Shown piece after piece: positions 29,500 to 42,900 of a stretch of 64,000 nt of DNA; the first letter of the stretch is position 1; each line of letters starts with the position of its first letter. A program made the position numbers and the translations under genes. Origin of the DNA: Henningerozyma blattae CBS 6284 (lineage: Eukaryota > Ascomycota > Saccharomycetes > Saccharomycetales > Saccharomycetaceae); the NCBI RefSeq assembly GCF_000315915.1, contig NC_020191.1, positions 248,001 to 312,000 on the forward strand. Direction: 5' to 3'. The notes beneath the pieces are model-generated. The model was not told the DNA's origin. It saw nothing but the letters and a program-made list of their open reading frames with translations, and made no database searches.

Positions 29500-31552
29500 T
29501 ATCTTGATTTTAATTAATTTACGAGGCTTTAAGGTCCACAACTTTCAAAATTCCAAATATATAATAAATTAAACTCTAAAATATATCATCGATCCGATAT
29601 TTTATTCTAAATACATATACTAAATCAAATTTTAAAATATAACATTTTTTTTTAAAAAAAAAGAAATGAAAAAAAAAGGACACTTTAGCAATTATATAAA
29701 AAGTTAAATATGCCAAGAAAAGTTGAAGTCCAGATTAAGTGAAAGTATTAATTATCTTTGCCAGGTTTGAAAGTACAGTAATAATAATAAGTATCAAAAT
29801 AGTCACAATATTTCAGAAAACAATCTTGAGGTTATGCTTTTAGTTCAAGAACTAAAGTTATTTACTTGACAGAGCCTAGTATTGGATTATTTATTACTAT
29901 ACATACACATCTTATAGGATATCTCCGATATTACTACAATTGAAGGCGGGGAACAAAAATATGGGAATAGATCAACTCAACTATGAGCTAATTAAATGAA
30001 AAGAGCTAATTTTACCTATACTTTTCAATTCTTTACATGACGATTATAAATGGCAATTAAATTAAATAAACGAAAACCTAGGAAATATTAAGATGAAAGC
30101 CGATTTTCAGAAAACAAATAAAAATTACTCAAAGTATGTAATAAATGTGGTAAAGAAACCATCTTGTAAAGTAGAATGATACGTTCGCTGAGAATTCCCA
30201 AATCAAATCATCCTAAAATACTTTACAAAGACAAAAAAGGATAGCATGTGGCTATGGTCATAAAAGATTAAAAGGAAAAGATAGTGGTTATTGCAACAAC
30301 AGGAAAAATCAGACCCCCAAGTTAAATAATTATGTATGTTTAACCACTATTGTATTTTATAAACATAACTTTCCGTAGATCTTACTCGTTAATAGTGCCT
30401 CATCTGTTGCGATATTACTTTTTGAGATACCGTGCATAACCGGTATAGTTTCAATAACCTATGTTATTAGTTATACCATGTAAGGAATACAAAAGTTTAA
30501 AGCAACAAATTATGGAGGAAATAGTATACATCCTGATAAGGAACTAAATAGAGAAACATATGATTGTTGATCCGGTGGTTGACTGAGACACCACCCCGAT
30601 TCAATTCGTGTCTATGATAGATCTCCGGTTGAAGAAATCTTACTTTCGATGCAAACGTAGCCCATTCTTAATCGGTACTCCTTTTGACCATTAGGCAAAC
30701 AATTGTATAATTGAGACGATAAAATATTCTAATCAATAGAATATAGTAAAATATCAAACAAAAAAATTACTATATTGAAGATACATTCTAGTACAACATA
30801 AGTGTCTCCTTTGAAACCTGTATATAATTAATTAGTACCGCATTTGTGGATAATTTGCTGTTTTAGGAAGGCATTCCGTTATACGAGTCAGACTGCATTA
30901 TTTAGTTTTTTCGGATTTTCTCAACTCGGATAAATAATGTGCGAGAGTTTCTGAGCTAAGAGCTGATGCAATCCGATTCTGGAAAGCAGTAAATATGCGT
31001 CATTGTATTCGAGAATTATGAAAATATTACGGCACCTGATTAAGTAAAACGTGCAGAATTGGGAAATTGGCTTGGAAAAAAATCAAGCTTTCATTATCCG
31101 GAAAAGAATAGAAGAAGGAATAATAAAGTATGAAGTTATATTTGTGAAACCAATCAATACATGCTAGTAGTAATACCTTAGTTTAATACTAGAAAATTAA
31201 AAAAAATAAAATAAAAAAAAATAAAAAAAAATAAAAAAAAAGTGGCCCGGTAAATTATACAATGGTGATGGACCTGGTAACTTACAGTGAAAAAATGCTA
31301 ATCATATGTACTATTTGAGATATTTGACACAATACTTAAGGTTAATTAGAGTGGGAGAGTATAGCAAAATTATATTGCTTTTGAATTTTGTTGAACACGG
31401 AAAAACAAGGAGAAAGCTTATGGACTAAAGTTACGAAAGTTAGTTAAACCCATGGAACATAATAATTAAGAAAAACTATGATTGTTCCGAGTCTCAAAGA
31501 GGAGCTAATTCCATGGAATGTATCGAAAAGGAAATCCCGAATCAATACTACA
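29500..31552. other. Two-kilobase gap between the two zinc-cluster genes
   Basis: No gene is supported. There is an A-rich run of AAAAAAAAT units at about 31199-31242. Around 30570-30690 a few short segments resemble tRNA arms but do not fold into a tRNA. Confidence 0.5.
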
Positions 31553-32592
31553 TTAGTTCAAGATTTGGTTAGCCCCGGTATTACCAGAGGTCATCTTAAC
31601 GTTATTATTCAGGGCAGTATTACGGTTGTTGTCTGTCTCGCGTGAAAATGAAGAAGTAGAAGGCGATTTAGAAGAGACCACAGAGTTTGTAATGGAGTTG
31701 GTAGAGAAAATTGAATTAGAGGCAATATTAGGTGGCATGGTGGTGGAAGTAGTTATTTCTTCGATATGTCGTATATTGAAATCAGTGTTGTTATTAAAGA
31801 TCGAATTCTGAATTAAATCAAGAATTTGTTGATCAGGAAATTCAAACCCGTTTAGTTTCATGCAGACAAAAATATTTTGTATTTCTTTAATTTGCCTTAA
31901 ATATACTTCTCTAGTAAACTGGGTGTTTAACAAGATGTTAATTGTTGCCAGGATGATTGATATTTTTTTAAATTGATTTGTCTTGGTCAACTTATCAAGA
32001 CATTGAAAAATCATATTAAGTTTGGGCAATCGAATATATCTGTCCCAATCGTTTAAGCAATCAATTACTACTTGATCATTGGAATTTAAACTCTTCAATA
32101 TATTGGAACCAATATAATTTATTAGATGTTTGCTTAGCTGCTGCAATATGTTGATAATGACATCTTTGGAAAGCTGCAATTCAATCAGTTTGACCATGAT
32201 AATCTTATTGCAAAATAAATTCACTTTGGCAACTTCTTGATTTTTAATTAAATCCCCCCTAATTTCCTGTTTCACTAAATCAACCGCTCGCTTTGGATGA
32301 GTAATTAGCTCAGTTACCAATTGCTCAATATCAATTGGCTTTAATTGACTTATATTATTTGTTTTTAACCCATTTCCATACTCAGTATCACTATTATCAA
32401 TATTGTTATTGCGATTATAGTTGGGGTGTAGTGGATTAGATTTCCAGTCACTAGCCGTTTCGAAATTTAAAATCTTTAAGAAATGAAGGTCGTTTCCTTT
32501 GAAAAATAAACTATAATTGATTGTCGGTATTATTATTGCAGTGGAAGATACTTGAATTATAGAGGTTTTGCTATTATTATTAATGTTACTTA

Positions 32593-32683
<91 letters not shown>

Positions 32684-33454
32684 TTTTTTACGTTTTTCCG
32701 ACGTTTTCGTATTCGATTTCCTAATTGAGAAATCGTGATATTGACTTGTTCCGGTGATTAAAGAAATTTCCGGCTTCGTTTTTTTATTCAAATTTGGAAT
32801 AGCATTGATATTCTCGTTCGATTGAAAAATACTAGTATTATGAGAGTCGCCAGTTACATTGTGAGTAGAAATTGTAGTATTCGAGTTATTGATATTAATA
32901 GGAGAATTAGTATCAGTAGATAGAAAACTTTTAGGATATGCACTGCCTGTAGTTGCGGTGATACTTGCAGAAGAATTCTTCCGTGTAGTTGTATTACGTA
33001 AACCTTTGTAATGAACGGTGGTATTGGGGCTTGAATGCGTTCTTCTTACTTTTATTCTTTTATCATATTCTAAAGAATAATCTTCAATTTTAAAACTAGT
33101 CAATGGCAAACTATAATTTTTCTTATTCATATCTTGGTATTGATTATTAATAAAAAATGTCTTACTAATATTGCTGCCGCTACCATTGTTATTGGTTGAA
33201 TGCTGATGGGAATGAGAGAAGGAATTTGATGTGGGGAAAGAATTTATACTAGTACTACCATTCAGACTGATTGGATGAGAGGCAGTTGTTTTTGGCATGT
33301 TCATCTTTTGGATTATAAATTCATCTTTATATTTACAATGTTTTATGTTTCTAGATAGACATCTACTACATTTAGGTTTTTTTTCATCACATTTAACATG
33401 TTTTTTTTTGCAATTCAAACAACCTTGTTTTGAATATACTATTTTATTTGACAT
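31553..33454 (-). CDS. Zn(II)2Cys6 transcription factor, 633 residues, with polyasparagine tract
   Basis: A second zinc-cluster regulator. The DNA-binding domain is at residues 11-40 (GCLNCKKKHVKC then CSRCLSRNIKHC) with KCDEKKPKC, followed by C-K-Y-K-D-E-F-I-I, close to the motif in its neighbour. This suggests that the DNA-binding parts come from one ancestor, although the C-terminal halves look unrelated. The middle holds an uninterrupted asparagine run of roughly thirty residues encoded by an AAT repeat. The C-terminal half is helical (PIDIEQLVTELITHPKRAVDLV) and ends in a Ser/Thr/Asn-rich tail. No target can be named. The start ATG lies just before the cluster, as is usual. Confidence 0.85.
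32594..32683. repeat. ATT trinucleotide microsatellite
   Basis: About thirty near-perfect ATT units in the plus strand, read as asparagine codons by the zinc-cluster gene on the minus strand. Length is likely to vary between strains. Confidence 0.95.
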
Positions 33455-35629
33455 TATTAACGTTCTGTATATATTTTATTGAGTACTGAAAATGTTGGAA
33501 GTTGGCATTGAAATGAAGAATGTCTCTGGAATTATTTTTTGAAAACTTAAAATTACTCTAAAATTGATACGCTGTCGTTTCCCTAAGATGTATATATATT
33601 TATTTAACAGACTAACTTGATTCGGAGAAACAACTTGTTATATAATATTCTTTTTTAGACTGCAAACTATGTTCAATATTGTTATTTGTTGGTATAAATG
33701 TTGATATATTCTAAAATTTTCTTTTTAACTTGACAAAAAATTATAATTAAGGTTTGCGCAAAAACAGAATATTCTCTTATATTTTTTATCGTTCAAAGTA
33801 TTTATTATATCAAATGATACTAGCCTTATGTTATTTATTTTAGTTCCAGCTATCCCACGTCTGTATACTTTTTGAAATTTAAAAAATGCGTGGGGGTGAG
33901 CTTGATTAAAATATTATGGGAAAAATCGTATTATTAAAAAAATACATGAATAAAGTCTATTAAATAGATATAAATAGGTGCTTTGAAACTACTAAAAAGC
34001 AGAGATATAATAAAATTATAAAACAATATAAGAAGTGTCTTATGTATTATGCATTTACCGCTTTAGTGAATAACTTTCTTGAACTTTTGCTATTCAAATT
34101 GCATACTACAACAAAGAAAAATGAAGCTAATAACTGGACAAAATACTGCAAAAGGGTTTTTTTAATGAAATGCAGTAATAAGGTCATACAAAAAGGTGTA
34201 GGGGTATGAAAATTATTGTAGGTTAATTGAACATATGCTTGTTCAATTAATCCACGTAATGCAGTGTTAAAAAAATACAACCTTACATAGGGAAGTAATA
34301 TCTATCAGAGTATATTCTAATGAAGAAAACAATTGAGTTTGTCAAATACAATAATTTTTGCATAGGAGACTTCTTTGCTGTGAATATCTCGTACAGCCAA
34401 TAATTTAATATAGATACAACCTCCAATGTTTGTCTAAGTGAAATAATGATTATTTGAATGCCCTATCCCGTAACCGATCTGGCTATTATCTAGATTCGAT
34501 TTACACATTAGGCACAAATAGGCGCAAATAAGTCCCATTAAGACAATATTCCCTACAATAGATAAAGCTCCTTAGTTACATTATGTCTCTTCGGCATTCC
34601 AAATCTAGTAAAGAAGAATTCTTAACTACTTCTGTGCCCATGCACGATGTTAATATATTGCTAAAGCTAAATAAGGCAAAGATATTATTATAGTATCATA
34701 AATGAAGACAATTATTGACGCTCTATCTTGGAAAGTTTTTCAATACGTAGTTCATAGCCTCGTTAACTAAGATTCTTCAAGTTCTTCTAGCACTTTTTCT
34801 GGGGCCAGCTGTAGTTAGAGCTTTTTTGGAATAGGCGACGATTTTGTGCCTATAATTTACCTTTTGCCTTACCAGAAAGAAAAGCGAAATAATGATTAGA
34901 ATATAACTGAACAAGTTTATTACGATGTCAGTACTAATGCCAAATAAGAAAATTAAGTTTACTAGAGAAAAAGTAGCAAGATTTTAACCGTTTCATCATT
35001 ACTAGAAAGAATAACTCTTCCGGACAACTTACAATTATAGCCCAATAATAAACCCAGGCATGCAATGGAAGAACAGTAATTTACGAGGGGTTGTTTTGTT
35101 CTGTGATTTTATTTTCACTTTCAAGAATTTTATCATCTCAAAATTTTCAATCTCCTTTTTAGTGTTTTTTTTTTTACTTTCTTCATATTCTCGGTCCCAG
35201 CTAACAATTTCTCAACAAATATGGCAAAACACTAAAATGTTTCCATATTTGGAATAACTGTGTTAAAGTATTGGTTACCGTTACCTAACGCTATGAACTA
35301 GAGAAATATCTTATATCTTTATCGTTGTGGACTTAATGTGCCAAGGACACATATGCATTAACTACAATAGTTTCATCGGTTTAAGAAACTTTTAATTTAT
35401 TATTTTTTTTGCACAATTCGGTATATTCCGATTTGAAAATATAAATACAATGATTATTGGCAAAAATAATTAAATAACTGTACAATGGAAAAGGAAAACA
35501 GCGCAACTTAATATAGAAGGAATCCCGCTTAGGTAGATTTTATGATAAACATTGTCGATTATATAACTATACATTCTTCCCACATAATATAGCTATCAAA
35601 GTGTAGATGAGTTGGTCTAAAGTGTTTAG
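33455..35629. other. Gene-free region left of KEL3
   Basis: About 2.2 kb without a supportable gene. Open frames at 34047-34280 and 35060-35257 are short, lack recognisable features and have low-complexity sequence. Confidence 0.5.
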
Positions 35630-37546
35630 CTATCTTCTCTTATTGACTTGAGTGGTATCTCTTTCAACAATATTCTCTATACCGCCAAGTTCTTCCATTT
35701 TATCTTCTTCGATACGAACTTGGTCACGTCTTTCCCACCAACGATCTTCAGTTAATTCAAAGGATTTCTTCTTCAGATGTTTACCTTTAGAGTCTCTATT
35801 GTTTGAAATAGCCCATTCCAGGAAAGTTGCACCCGTACGAACGTAAAATGCTCTTAGTGTTTCAAATGGTTTTGGATGAGGCAACCACGGCCTTGGATCT
35901 GGGATTTCCATTTCATCTTCATCTGCCTCTATTTCTTCTTCTTCTTCATCTTCTTCAGCAACCAACTTTTGATCCACAATTTCTTCCTCACCATCATCTT
36001 CATCTTCTTCTTCGTCATCTTCATCTTCTTCATCAGAAAATTGCTCCCCTAATTCCTTAGCAGCTTCAATCTCTTCCATATCTTCCCAATAAACTGTAAC
36101 ACCATCCAGCTTATTAAGATCGATACTATAAAACGAATCAATAGAATAATCTTTCTCTCCAAGCTCCCAAGAACCACCAAATATATAGAGGGTGTCGTTA
36201 ACTACAGCAGTAGTTGCATTAAATCTTACATGAGGCAATTGATTCATAACTTCATATTGCTTTGTAACTTGGCCATCTTTTGATTCATCTTCACTATTTG
36301 ATTCGTCATCATTGATTTTTAATTCTTCTTCAATGGCATTAGGGTCTTCACTATCATCGTCAGTTAAATTATTTTTCTTTAAAATTGAATTCAAAATATC
36401 TTGTAATTCCTTTTCTTTATCCTTTGTGGTCTTTGGACCGATTTTTATTGTCTTTTTTCTTTGCGATCTCATGGATAATGAGAACCATCTATTTATTTCA
36501 ATTTGATATGTAAACAAATCGTTATAAAACAAAGAGTCAAGGCTTTCTTCCGTTTCTTCAAAATCGAAAACACCGCCAAATAAAATACCTCTACCCTTAT
36601 GGTGAACCATAGAACAACCAACTCTGGGAGATGGTTGAAACCCTTGTTTCTTCCGTCTTTCCCATCTAATGCCACTAACATCAGATTTCATCTTTAGGTA
36701 CCAACAATCTGAAAGAATCTTACCTTTTTGTAAACCCTTTCCAGCTTTCACTTTACAATAGCCACCCCATAATAGAGCACCATCTTGGGTAGGGATTAAG
36801 GAGTGACCAGATCTTGCATCAGGAATCGCATGATTTGGCGGAAATTCCACTTGAGTCCATTTGTATTTAGTGACATCAAATAACCATAAATCTTTGAGGT
36901 AAGTTGTAGATGTACCCAAATCTCTAAACCCACCATGTAATATGATAAAGTTTTTCCAAACTGTCATTCTATGACCAGATCTTGCTGAAGGTCCATTCTT
37001 ATTTTCTACCTTAGACCATTCTTTTGTTGCACAATCTAATAACCAAGTATCGGAATAATGATAAAATGTATTTTGTTTTGGTGAAGAAAATTCACCACCA
37101 TGTAGCAATGCAATACCAGTTGGATGTGATATCATTGCGGAAGAGGATCTTGGCATTGGTGAATTTTGGGAAGTATATTTCTTCCATTGATCGTTTTCAG
37201 GATTATAGGTAAATAGATCGTTGTAGAAAGTTGTAGTTGTTGAAGTATTTTCACCACCAAATAAAATCAATTCATTTTTACCATGTATTGGATTGGAAAT
37301 CATACATGAATTAATTCTTTTGGTAGGCTTAGATACAGTTTCAATATTGATTTTTTCGAACTGTTCTTGTTGTTTCTTGAAGTTTTCTAAAATGTCCTCA
37401 ATAGCCATGTCATCATCTTCTTCTTCCAATTGATTTTTTTTACTCAATTTTTTATCCTTCTGTTCTGCTTTGGCTTGATTTTTTTTGGCTTTGGCTTCAG
37501 CACGAGCCTTTTTGGCATCTTTATCTTTTTTATTCTTTTTAGCCAT
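35630..37546 (-). CDS. KEL3: Kelch-repeat protein Kel3
   Basis: This 638-residue cytoplasmic protein matches S. cerevisiae Kel3 (651 residues), whose role is still poorly known. It begins MAKKNKKDKDAKKARAEAKA, the same Lys/Ala-rich start as in S. cerevisiae, which is why the ATG at 37546 is preferred over one 14 codons upstream. Kelch repeats fill about residues 65-500, with LILFGGE, ALLHGGEF, IILHGGFRD, ALLWGGY, GILFGGVF and LYIFGGSWE marking successive blades of a beta-propeller. A highly acidic stretch follows (EDEDDEEEDEDDGEEE), then a conserved C-terminal segment (RPWLPHPKPFETLRAFYVRTG, EWA) and a basic tail. In S. cerevisiae KEL3 is next to FUM1; here they are 30 kb apart. Confidence 0.94.
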   Translation of the reverse strand: MAKKNKKDKDAKKARAEAKAKKNQAKAEQKDKKLSKKNQLEEEDDDMAIEDILENFKKQQEQFEKINIETVSKPTKRINSCMISNPIHGKNELILFGGENTSTTTTFYNDLFTYNPENDQWKKYTSQNSPMPRSSSAMISHPTGIALLHGGEFSSPKQNTFYHYSDTWLLDCATKEWSKVENKNGPSARSGHRMTVWKNFIILHGGFRDLGTSTTYLKDLWLFDVTKYKWTQVEFPPNHAIPDARSGHSLIPTQDGALLWGGYCKVKAGKGLQKGKILSDCWYLKMKSDVSGIRWERRKKQGFQPSPRVGCSMVHHKGRGILFGGVFDFEETEESLDSLFYNDLFTYQIEINRWFSLSMRSQRKKTIKIGPKTTKDKEKELQDILNSILKKNNLTDDDSEDPNAIEEELKINDDESNSEDESKDGQVTKQYEVMNQLPHVRFNATTAVVNDTLYIFGGSWELGEKDYSIDSFYSIDLNKLDGVTVYWEDMEEIEAAKELGEQFSDEEDEDDEEEDEDDGEEEIVDQKLVAEEDEEEEEIEADEDEMEIPDPRPWLPHPKPFETLRAFYVRTGATFLEWAISNNRDSKGKHLKKKSFELTEDRWWERRDQVRIEEDKMEELGGIENIVERDTTQVNKRR

Positions 37547-37826
37547 TGTTATGCAATTTTTTTGTCCAATATATATATAGGGTTTCAAGTTTAATTAGAA
37601 TCTAATTATTTTTGTATATATTTTTTATATATGTCAAAACGTTAGAAATTTTTATATTCTCATCGTGAAATTTGTCAACAGAAAATACCGAAGGAAGAAA
37701 ACATAATTAAGAATGTTGGGTGTACGTGTGTATTGTTCCACTTATAGGCACTTTGTAAATTCTGAAAAAACAAGTTTATAATACTGTAAAGGAGCCTTAG
37801 ATGTAATATTCATTAGTGAAAGAATA

Positions 37827-38858
37827 TTACTGAATTAAAGCCTTAGGTCGGTATGGTTCTTCCAAGTACTTACATTCTTCTTCTGTTAGAGTAACGTCTA
37901 AAGCTTTGATTGCCTCTTTGACTCTTTGGACAGAATTTAAGCCCAAGATGGGGAAAGTACCTTTACTTAGTAGCCAAGCGGTAGCAACTTCAGCCATCGT
38001 AATACCTTTTTTTACTGCAACTTGTTCAACACGATTAATAATTTCAATCTCAAAATCTTCGTATTGATTTAGTCTTCGGCCTTTCAAAACTCTGTCGTTA
38101 TCCTCTCTATATGAAGAAACTTCAACAGGTCTGGATAATAAACCTCTTTGTAATGGTGACCATGGTGTTTGAGCAATACCGTGCTTCTTAATATATGGAA
38201 TCATTTCTCTCTCTTCTTCTCTATATAATAAGTTATAACAATCTTGCATATTAACAAATTTAGACCAGCCATTTTTCTCAGCAATAAATTGATATTCTGC
38301 AAATTCGGTACCTAGCATGGAAGAAGCTCCAATGTATCTAGTTAGCCCTTGCTGAACAACATCGTTCAAAGCCCTCATCGTTTCCTCCATTGGTGTATCT
38401 TGGTCTGCTCTATGTATCTGGTAAACATCGATATAAGTTCCTAATCTTCTTACAGAGTTTTTGCAAGCTTCAATAATATGCTTTCTTGATAACCCTTGTT
38501 GATTAGCAAAATGGACTTTTTGATCTTCATTCATTGGGCCAGTTCTTTGAAATCCTTCAAGAGAACTATCAACAGGTGCCCATACTTTTGTCATAATAAT
38601 TACTGTTTCCCTTGGAATCTCATATTCTTTTAAAAATTCTCCTAATAATATTTCACTTTGACCGTTACTATAACCATCTGCCGTATCAAATGTACGTAAC
38701 CCTGAATCATATGCAGTTTTTAAAATCTTGAAAACTTCATTTTTATCCTCAATAATCCAGGGATGCCAATCTTTACTACCATAACTCATGCATCCAACAA
38801 TAATTGGCGAGATTTTTAGGCCTGTATTGCCAAATTTAACTTGTTGAGTGATACCCAT
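37827..38858 (-). CDS. Aldo-keto reductase, YPL088W-like
   Basis: A 343-residue NADPH-dependent oxidoreductase of the aldo-keto reductase superfamily, close to S. cerevisiae YPL088W (342 residues), a putative aryl alcohol dehydrogenase. The shared N-terminus reads FGNTGLKISPIIVGCMSYGSK. The catalytic tetrad is visible: Asp58 and Tyr63 in FDTADGYSNG, Lys91 in IIMTKVW, and His in VYQIHR near residue 154. The cofactor-binding segment near the C-terminus includes FPILGLNSVQRVKEA, and the protein ends LEEPYRPK as in the family. It should reduce aldehydes in the cytosol; the true substrate is unknown. It lies 280 bp from the KEL3 start, on the same strand. Confidence 0.92.
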   Translation of the reverse strand: MGITQQVKFGNTGLKISPIIVGCMSYGSKDWHPWIIEDKNEVFKILKTAYDSGLRTFDTADGYSNGQSEILLGEFLKEYEIPRETVIIMTKVWAPVDSSLEGFQRTGPMNEDQKVHFANQQGLSRKHIIEACKNSVRRLGTYIDVYQIHRADQDTPMEETMRALNDVVQQGLTRYIGASSMLGTEFAEYQFIAEKNGWSKFVNMQDCYNLLYREEEREMIPYIKKHGIAQTPWSPLQRGLLSRPVEVSSYREDNDRVLKGRRLNQYEDFEIEIINRVEQVAVKKGITMAEVATAWLLSKGTFPILGLNSVQRVKEAIKALDVTLTEEECKYLEEPYRPKALIQ

Positions 38859-39951
38859 TTTTTTCGAACTCTTTAGTATCGTAATGAATATAAATTTTTG
38901 ATGTATTGCTTTTATTCTTCCAAGTGAAAAATATTGTTTTACTTACCAATTTATATTTGAGCTTATATATAAATTTTTTTATTTACTAAAGATTATATTG
39001 GTTATTATGTTTGTTGCTTGGAGGATTTATCCTTCTCGTATTATCATTCTTTAATTTCGGCCGAGATATTTTCGGCCGAGATATTTTAACCGAGCCGAGG
39101 ATTTTCAAGGTAACGCTGATTTTTCAGATCGAATTTTCAGGTTCATCAAAATGAGCAACTATCATATTGAAAGAAAAAAAAGAATGTTTGCATTATAGGT
39201 TTTTTTTGAACTAATACTCACTTGGAACTTATACATGATAGGCAGTGATCTATAAGAAAATAAGAAAAATGTTATGCTATTGTGGTTCTGTTCAAATATG
39301 GTAATTGAATTGTATCTGAAGTGATTTGGTTTTAATCATCTCTTAATGGTCTAATTCAAGAAAAAAAAACTTGCTAGATTAGTTGAGATAAAGACTATTT
39401 TTCTAAAGAGGGCTTACAAGCTAGTTTTATATTTTCTTGGCCTATGTAATACACCACAGACTATGTTAAAAAAAAAGTCTTAAAAGTGTAAAACAAAATA
39501 AAACAGTGGATAGCAAGGTTATCTAGTGAGTTCAATACTATAATGTAGGGGAAATGCATGTTTTTTATTCAATGGTTATAAAAATTATATCTATATTTAT
39601 CATTTTGCTTATGGAGGAAATTAAATTAGCTTATGTTTCCTGTGGTGGTAATAGTATACAATTTTTACTGCAATTTTTGTGGATTTGATAATATAAATTT
39701 ATTATTTTTCTTAGTATAACAAAGTATTCCCTAAAGTGGTTGTTCCATTTATTTTGACTTAGTGTCGGATTAACTTGGAAATAACTCCGAAATAAAAGCA
39801 AAACATTTGAAAACATTTGAAAAATTAGTTTTAGTGCTCCAAAAAATATTAATACTAAAAACAACATGGTGAATTTACTTACGTACTATAACAACCAAAT
39901 ATTTCATTACAACGACACATCTTAAATAGTTTATTAATTTTTATTTTATTA
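38859..39951. other. Divergent promoter region, aldo-keto reductase and ARG81
   Basis: 1.1 kb of AT-rich DNA between divergent genes. It contains a short direct repeat of CGGCCGAGATATTTT at about 39058-39086. The frame at 39631-39867 has no supporting features. Confidence 0.5.
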
Positions 39952-42900
39952 ATGGGTTATAATGACGAGACCGCAAGAAATAGAACGTATTCGGGTTGTT
40001 GGACCTGTAGAAGTCGTAAAATTAAATGTGATCAACAAAAGCCTCAATGTAAACGCTGTTTAAAGGCAAATTTGAAATGCGAAGGTTATAATATCCGTTT
40101 AACATGGTGTGATTTAGCCAAGTATGATATATATGGCGATTTAATTGAAAGTGCAGACGACAAAAAAGCTGTTCATCAAAGAAATCATATTAGTTTTGCA
40201 AAATATAATAACAATACAGTAGACTTATCTGAAATTGATGATAACCTATCCTATTTAGATGATTCAGACCCTAACGAAATAAGAGGTGTGCGATTTTTAC
40301 AACAAGGACCATTTAGACTATTCACATATGCAAATATAAACTCTCTTGACAGACATAACCTTTCCGGTATAGAAAAGTTAAATCATCATAAAGTTTATAA
40401 ATCAACGATTAGTAGAGATTCAAGCTTAACACCTATCAAAACCACTTCTCCATTACCCTTAAGAAGCTCTCCATTAATTCGTCATGCACATACTCCAACA
40501 CAATCACTCATACAAGAGCAATTAAGTCAAACTCCTAATCTGATAAAAAATGATAATTTTCATGAAAATTTAATTAAAAGCATTACAAGTAGTGTTAAAA
40601 AAACTCAGAATAACCGTAATATAAATGAGTCACATAACCATCACTCCCTTGATGAAGATGATATAAATCCAAGTCAAGGTATAGATTCTGATACAAATTT
40701 GTCTGCAAATGTAAACAATGACGAAATTAATTTTGCAAATATTAGTACCTCAACGAATCTCCCATTAGAAAATGATGTAAATGGTCATAGAGGGAAAGAA
40801 AATAATGAAGATAATAGCATTGATAACCATTATACTGATGAAAATGAAGATTATAGAAATGCTATATCTCTAAATACAGAGCCACCGATTTACCCTAAAT
40901 CGGTAGATAATGGTGCTGAAAAGAGTTCTGAACTTCACGATGCAACCAGGGTTCCCACTACTCTCGTTTCAAATAAAGTAAGTTTAATAAAAAACAATAG
41001 TAATAATAATGATATTAATAATGCAAAAATAAACTTGGGTACAACTAACCTAAATATTGAAAAAAATGAGCCTCCTATAACATCATCTATTGGTAGCCCT
41101 AATGATAAAATTCTCAATAAGAATATAGCAAAAAATAGAGCTATAGGTACAAGTAAAAGGTTTGATTCTCATGCAAGTTCAAATATAGCTTTACATACAA
41201 ACGGTAATAATACAATTAATTCCGATCTAAATATCACTTCAGACAACCTTAGTGATGTTACTTTTGATTATGATAAAAGCAAGAATACCGTCTTTGCGGA
41301 CCCAACCTTATCTTGGATTTCAAGAGAATTAAGAGATGATGTGCTTCTATCTGCACTAGCTTTACAGGTATCTAATGTAATTCAACCTAATGATAGTAAC
41401 TCAAAGTTTCAACAAGCATCTGATTCAAATGGTGCACAAACACACAATGATAATCAGCTACGTACCCCAAAGATTACTACAAATTTGGCTAGTACTCAAA
41501 ATCCAGATACTACTACTTCAAAAGTAAACCAAACATTACAATCTGCTATTCAATCGTTATTTACAAGTCAATCTACAGCTGAAAGTGAAATCGAAAAGAT
41601 TATTACTACTGCAATAGATTCAATGCATCCATCGCCGATTCATTTAAATTCCGAATCATTAGTAGCAAGCATTCCGTCTAATGATCTCATTCAACCTAAT
41701 GATATTGTCCCATATGCTCAGGATACTTCTCCCAAGCAAATCAATAAATCTAATATAAGTGATCAGATATTATTTGATTCACCAAATGGTGACTCTTATA
41801 TGCCCAAAACAGTAATGGAAGTTGTATCTTCTAACTCATTAGATGAAGATATAACTGAAAACATTAAAGCAAGAGATTTATGTTTCGTTGTACCGAGAAC
41901 AGGATTGTTGGTTCATGGCTTATCGAGATTTTTATTAAATCATTTTATTGATAATGTGGCTGATTTAATGATTGTTGTCACCGTATCAAAAAACCCATGG
42001 AAGACATTATATTTTCCCAGGGTGTTAAACACACTGGGGGATCTTGCAGGATTGGGTCATTCATCTTATTCCAGAAATTCTTTATTAAATGCAATATTGG
42101 CCTTATCATGTTTCAACCTTTTAAACAAATTCCCAAAAACAACCAAGGAACACAATTTTTTTCTAAAATTAGGTATCCAGTTTAGGTTACAAGCATGCAT
42201 CTTCCTTAAAAGCTGTCTTCAATATACAGTTAACAAAGAAAAATATAAGGATGTTTTATGTGCACTATTGGCAATGAGCTCTATTGATGTAGTTTGGGGA
42301 ACTATGACAGATTGCCACTATCACTTAGATATCTGCAGGAAATACATTGAAGCTCGTATGAAAAGGAAATCAAAATTATCAGAAAAAGCCAAGACGCTGC
42401 ATCGTATTTTTACATTTTATAAATTAATACAAGATAGTACATCGTTGGATAAAGTTCGAGAATCAGAGATTGATCTCCAAAATAAGCAATTAATATCTGA
42501 CACTGTGACTACTAATGAAAATAACCAAGGAACTTATCTGGAGGAAGTTCATTCGATAACTGGCCAAATATATATTCGATATATTCCAGAAAATCCCACT
42601 AAGCAAGTAGAATCACCTGCAAGTGGCTCACCTCCAATGTTCAATAGAATTTCTAAAGAAAATTATTATTTTTCTAAGGGCAACAATAACCAACCTCTTG
42701 AAGCTGATATTTTAAGAATTGATTGTTTATATGGATTGCCTAATTCATTGATCATGTTGTTTTCGGAATGTATTTCACTAGCAAGACACAGCGAATATTT
42801 CAATTTAAATAAATTATCTCTACCAAGGAATTTTAACGATTTAATAATTAAATTTGAAAAGAAATTACTAAAATGGAAACCAGAATGGAATTTTTTCCAG

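Noticed and set aside
29500..29541. Fourteen-codon extension of the first zinc-cluster protein
   Set aside because: It begins at TTG; the first ATG is at 29499.
30570..30700. tRNA-like pieces (GATTCAATTCG, TGACCATTAGG) on either strand
   Set aside because: They do not combine into a cloverleaf and stems do not pair.
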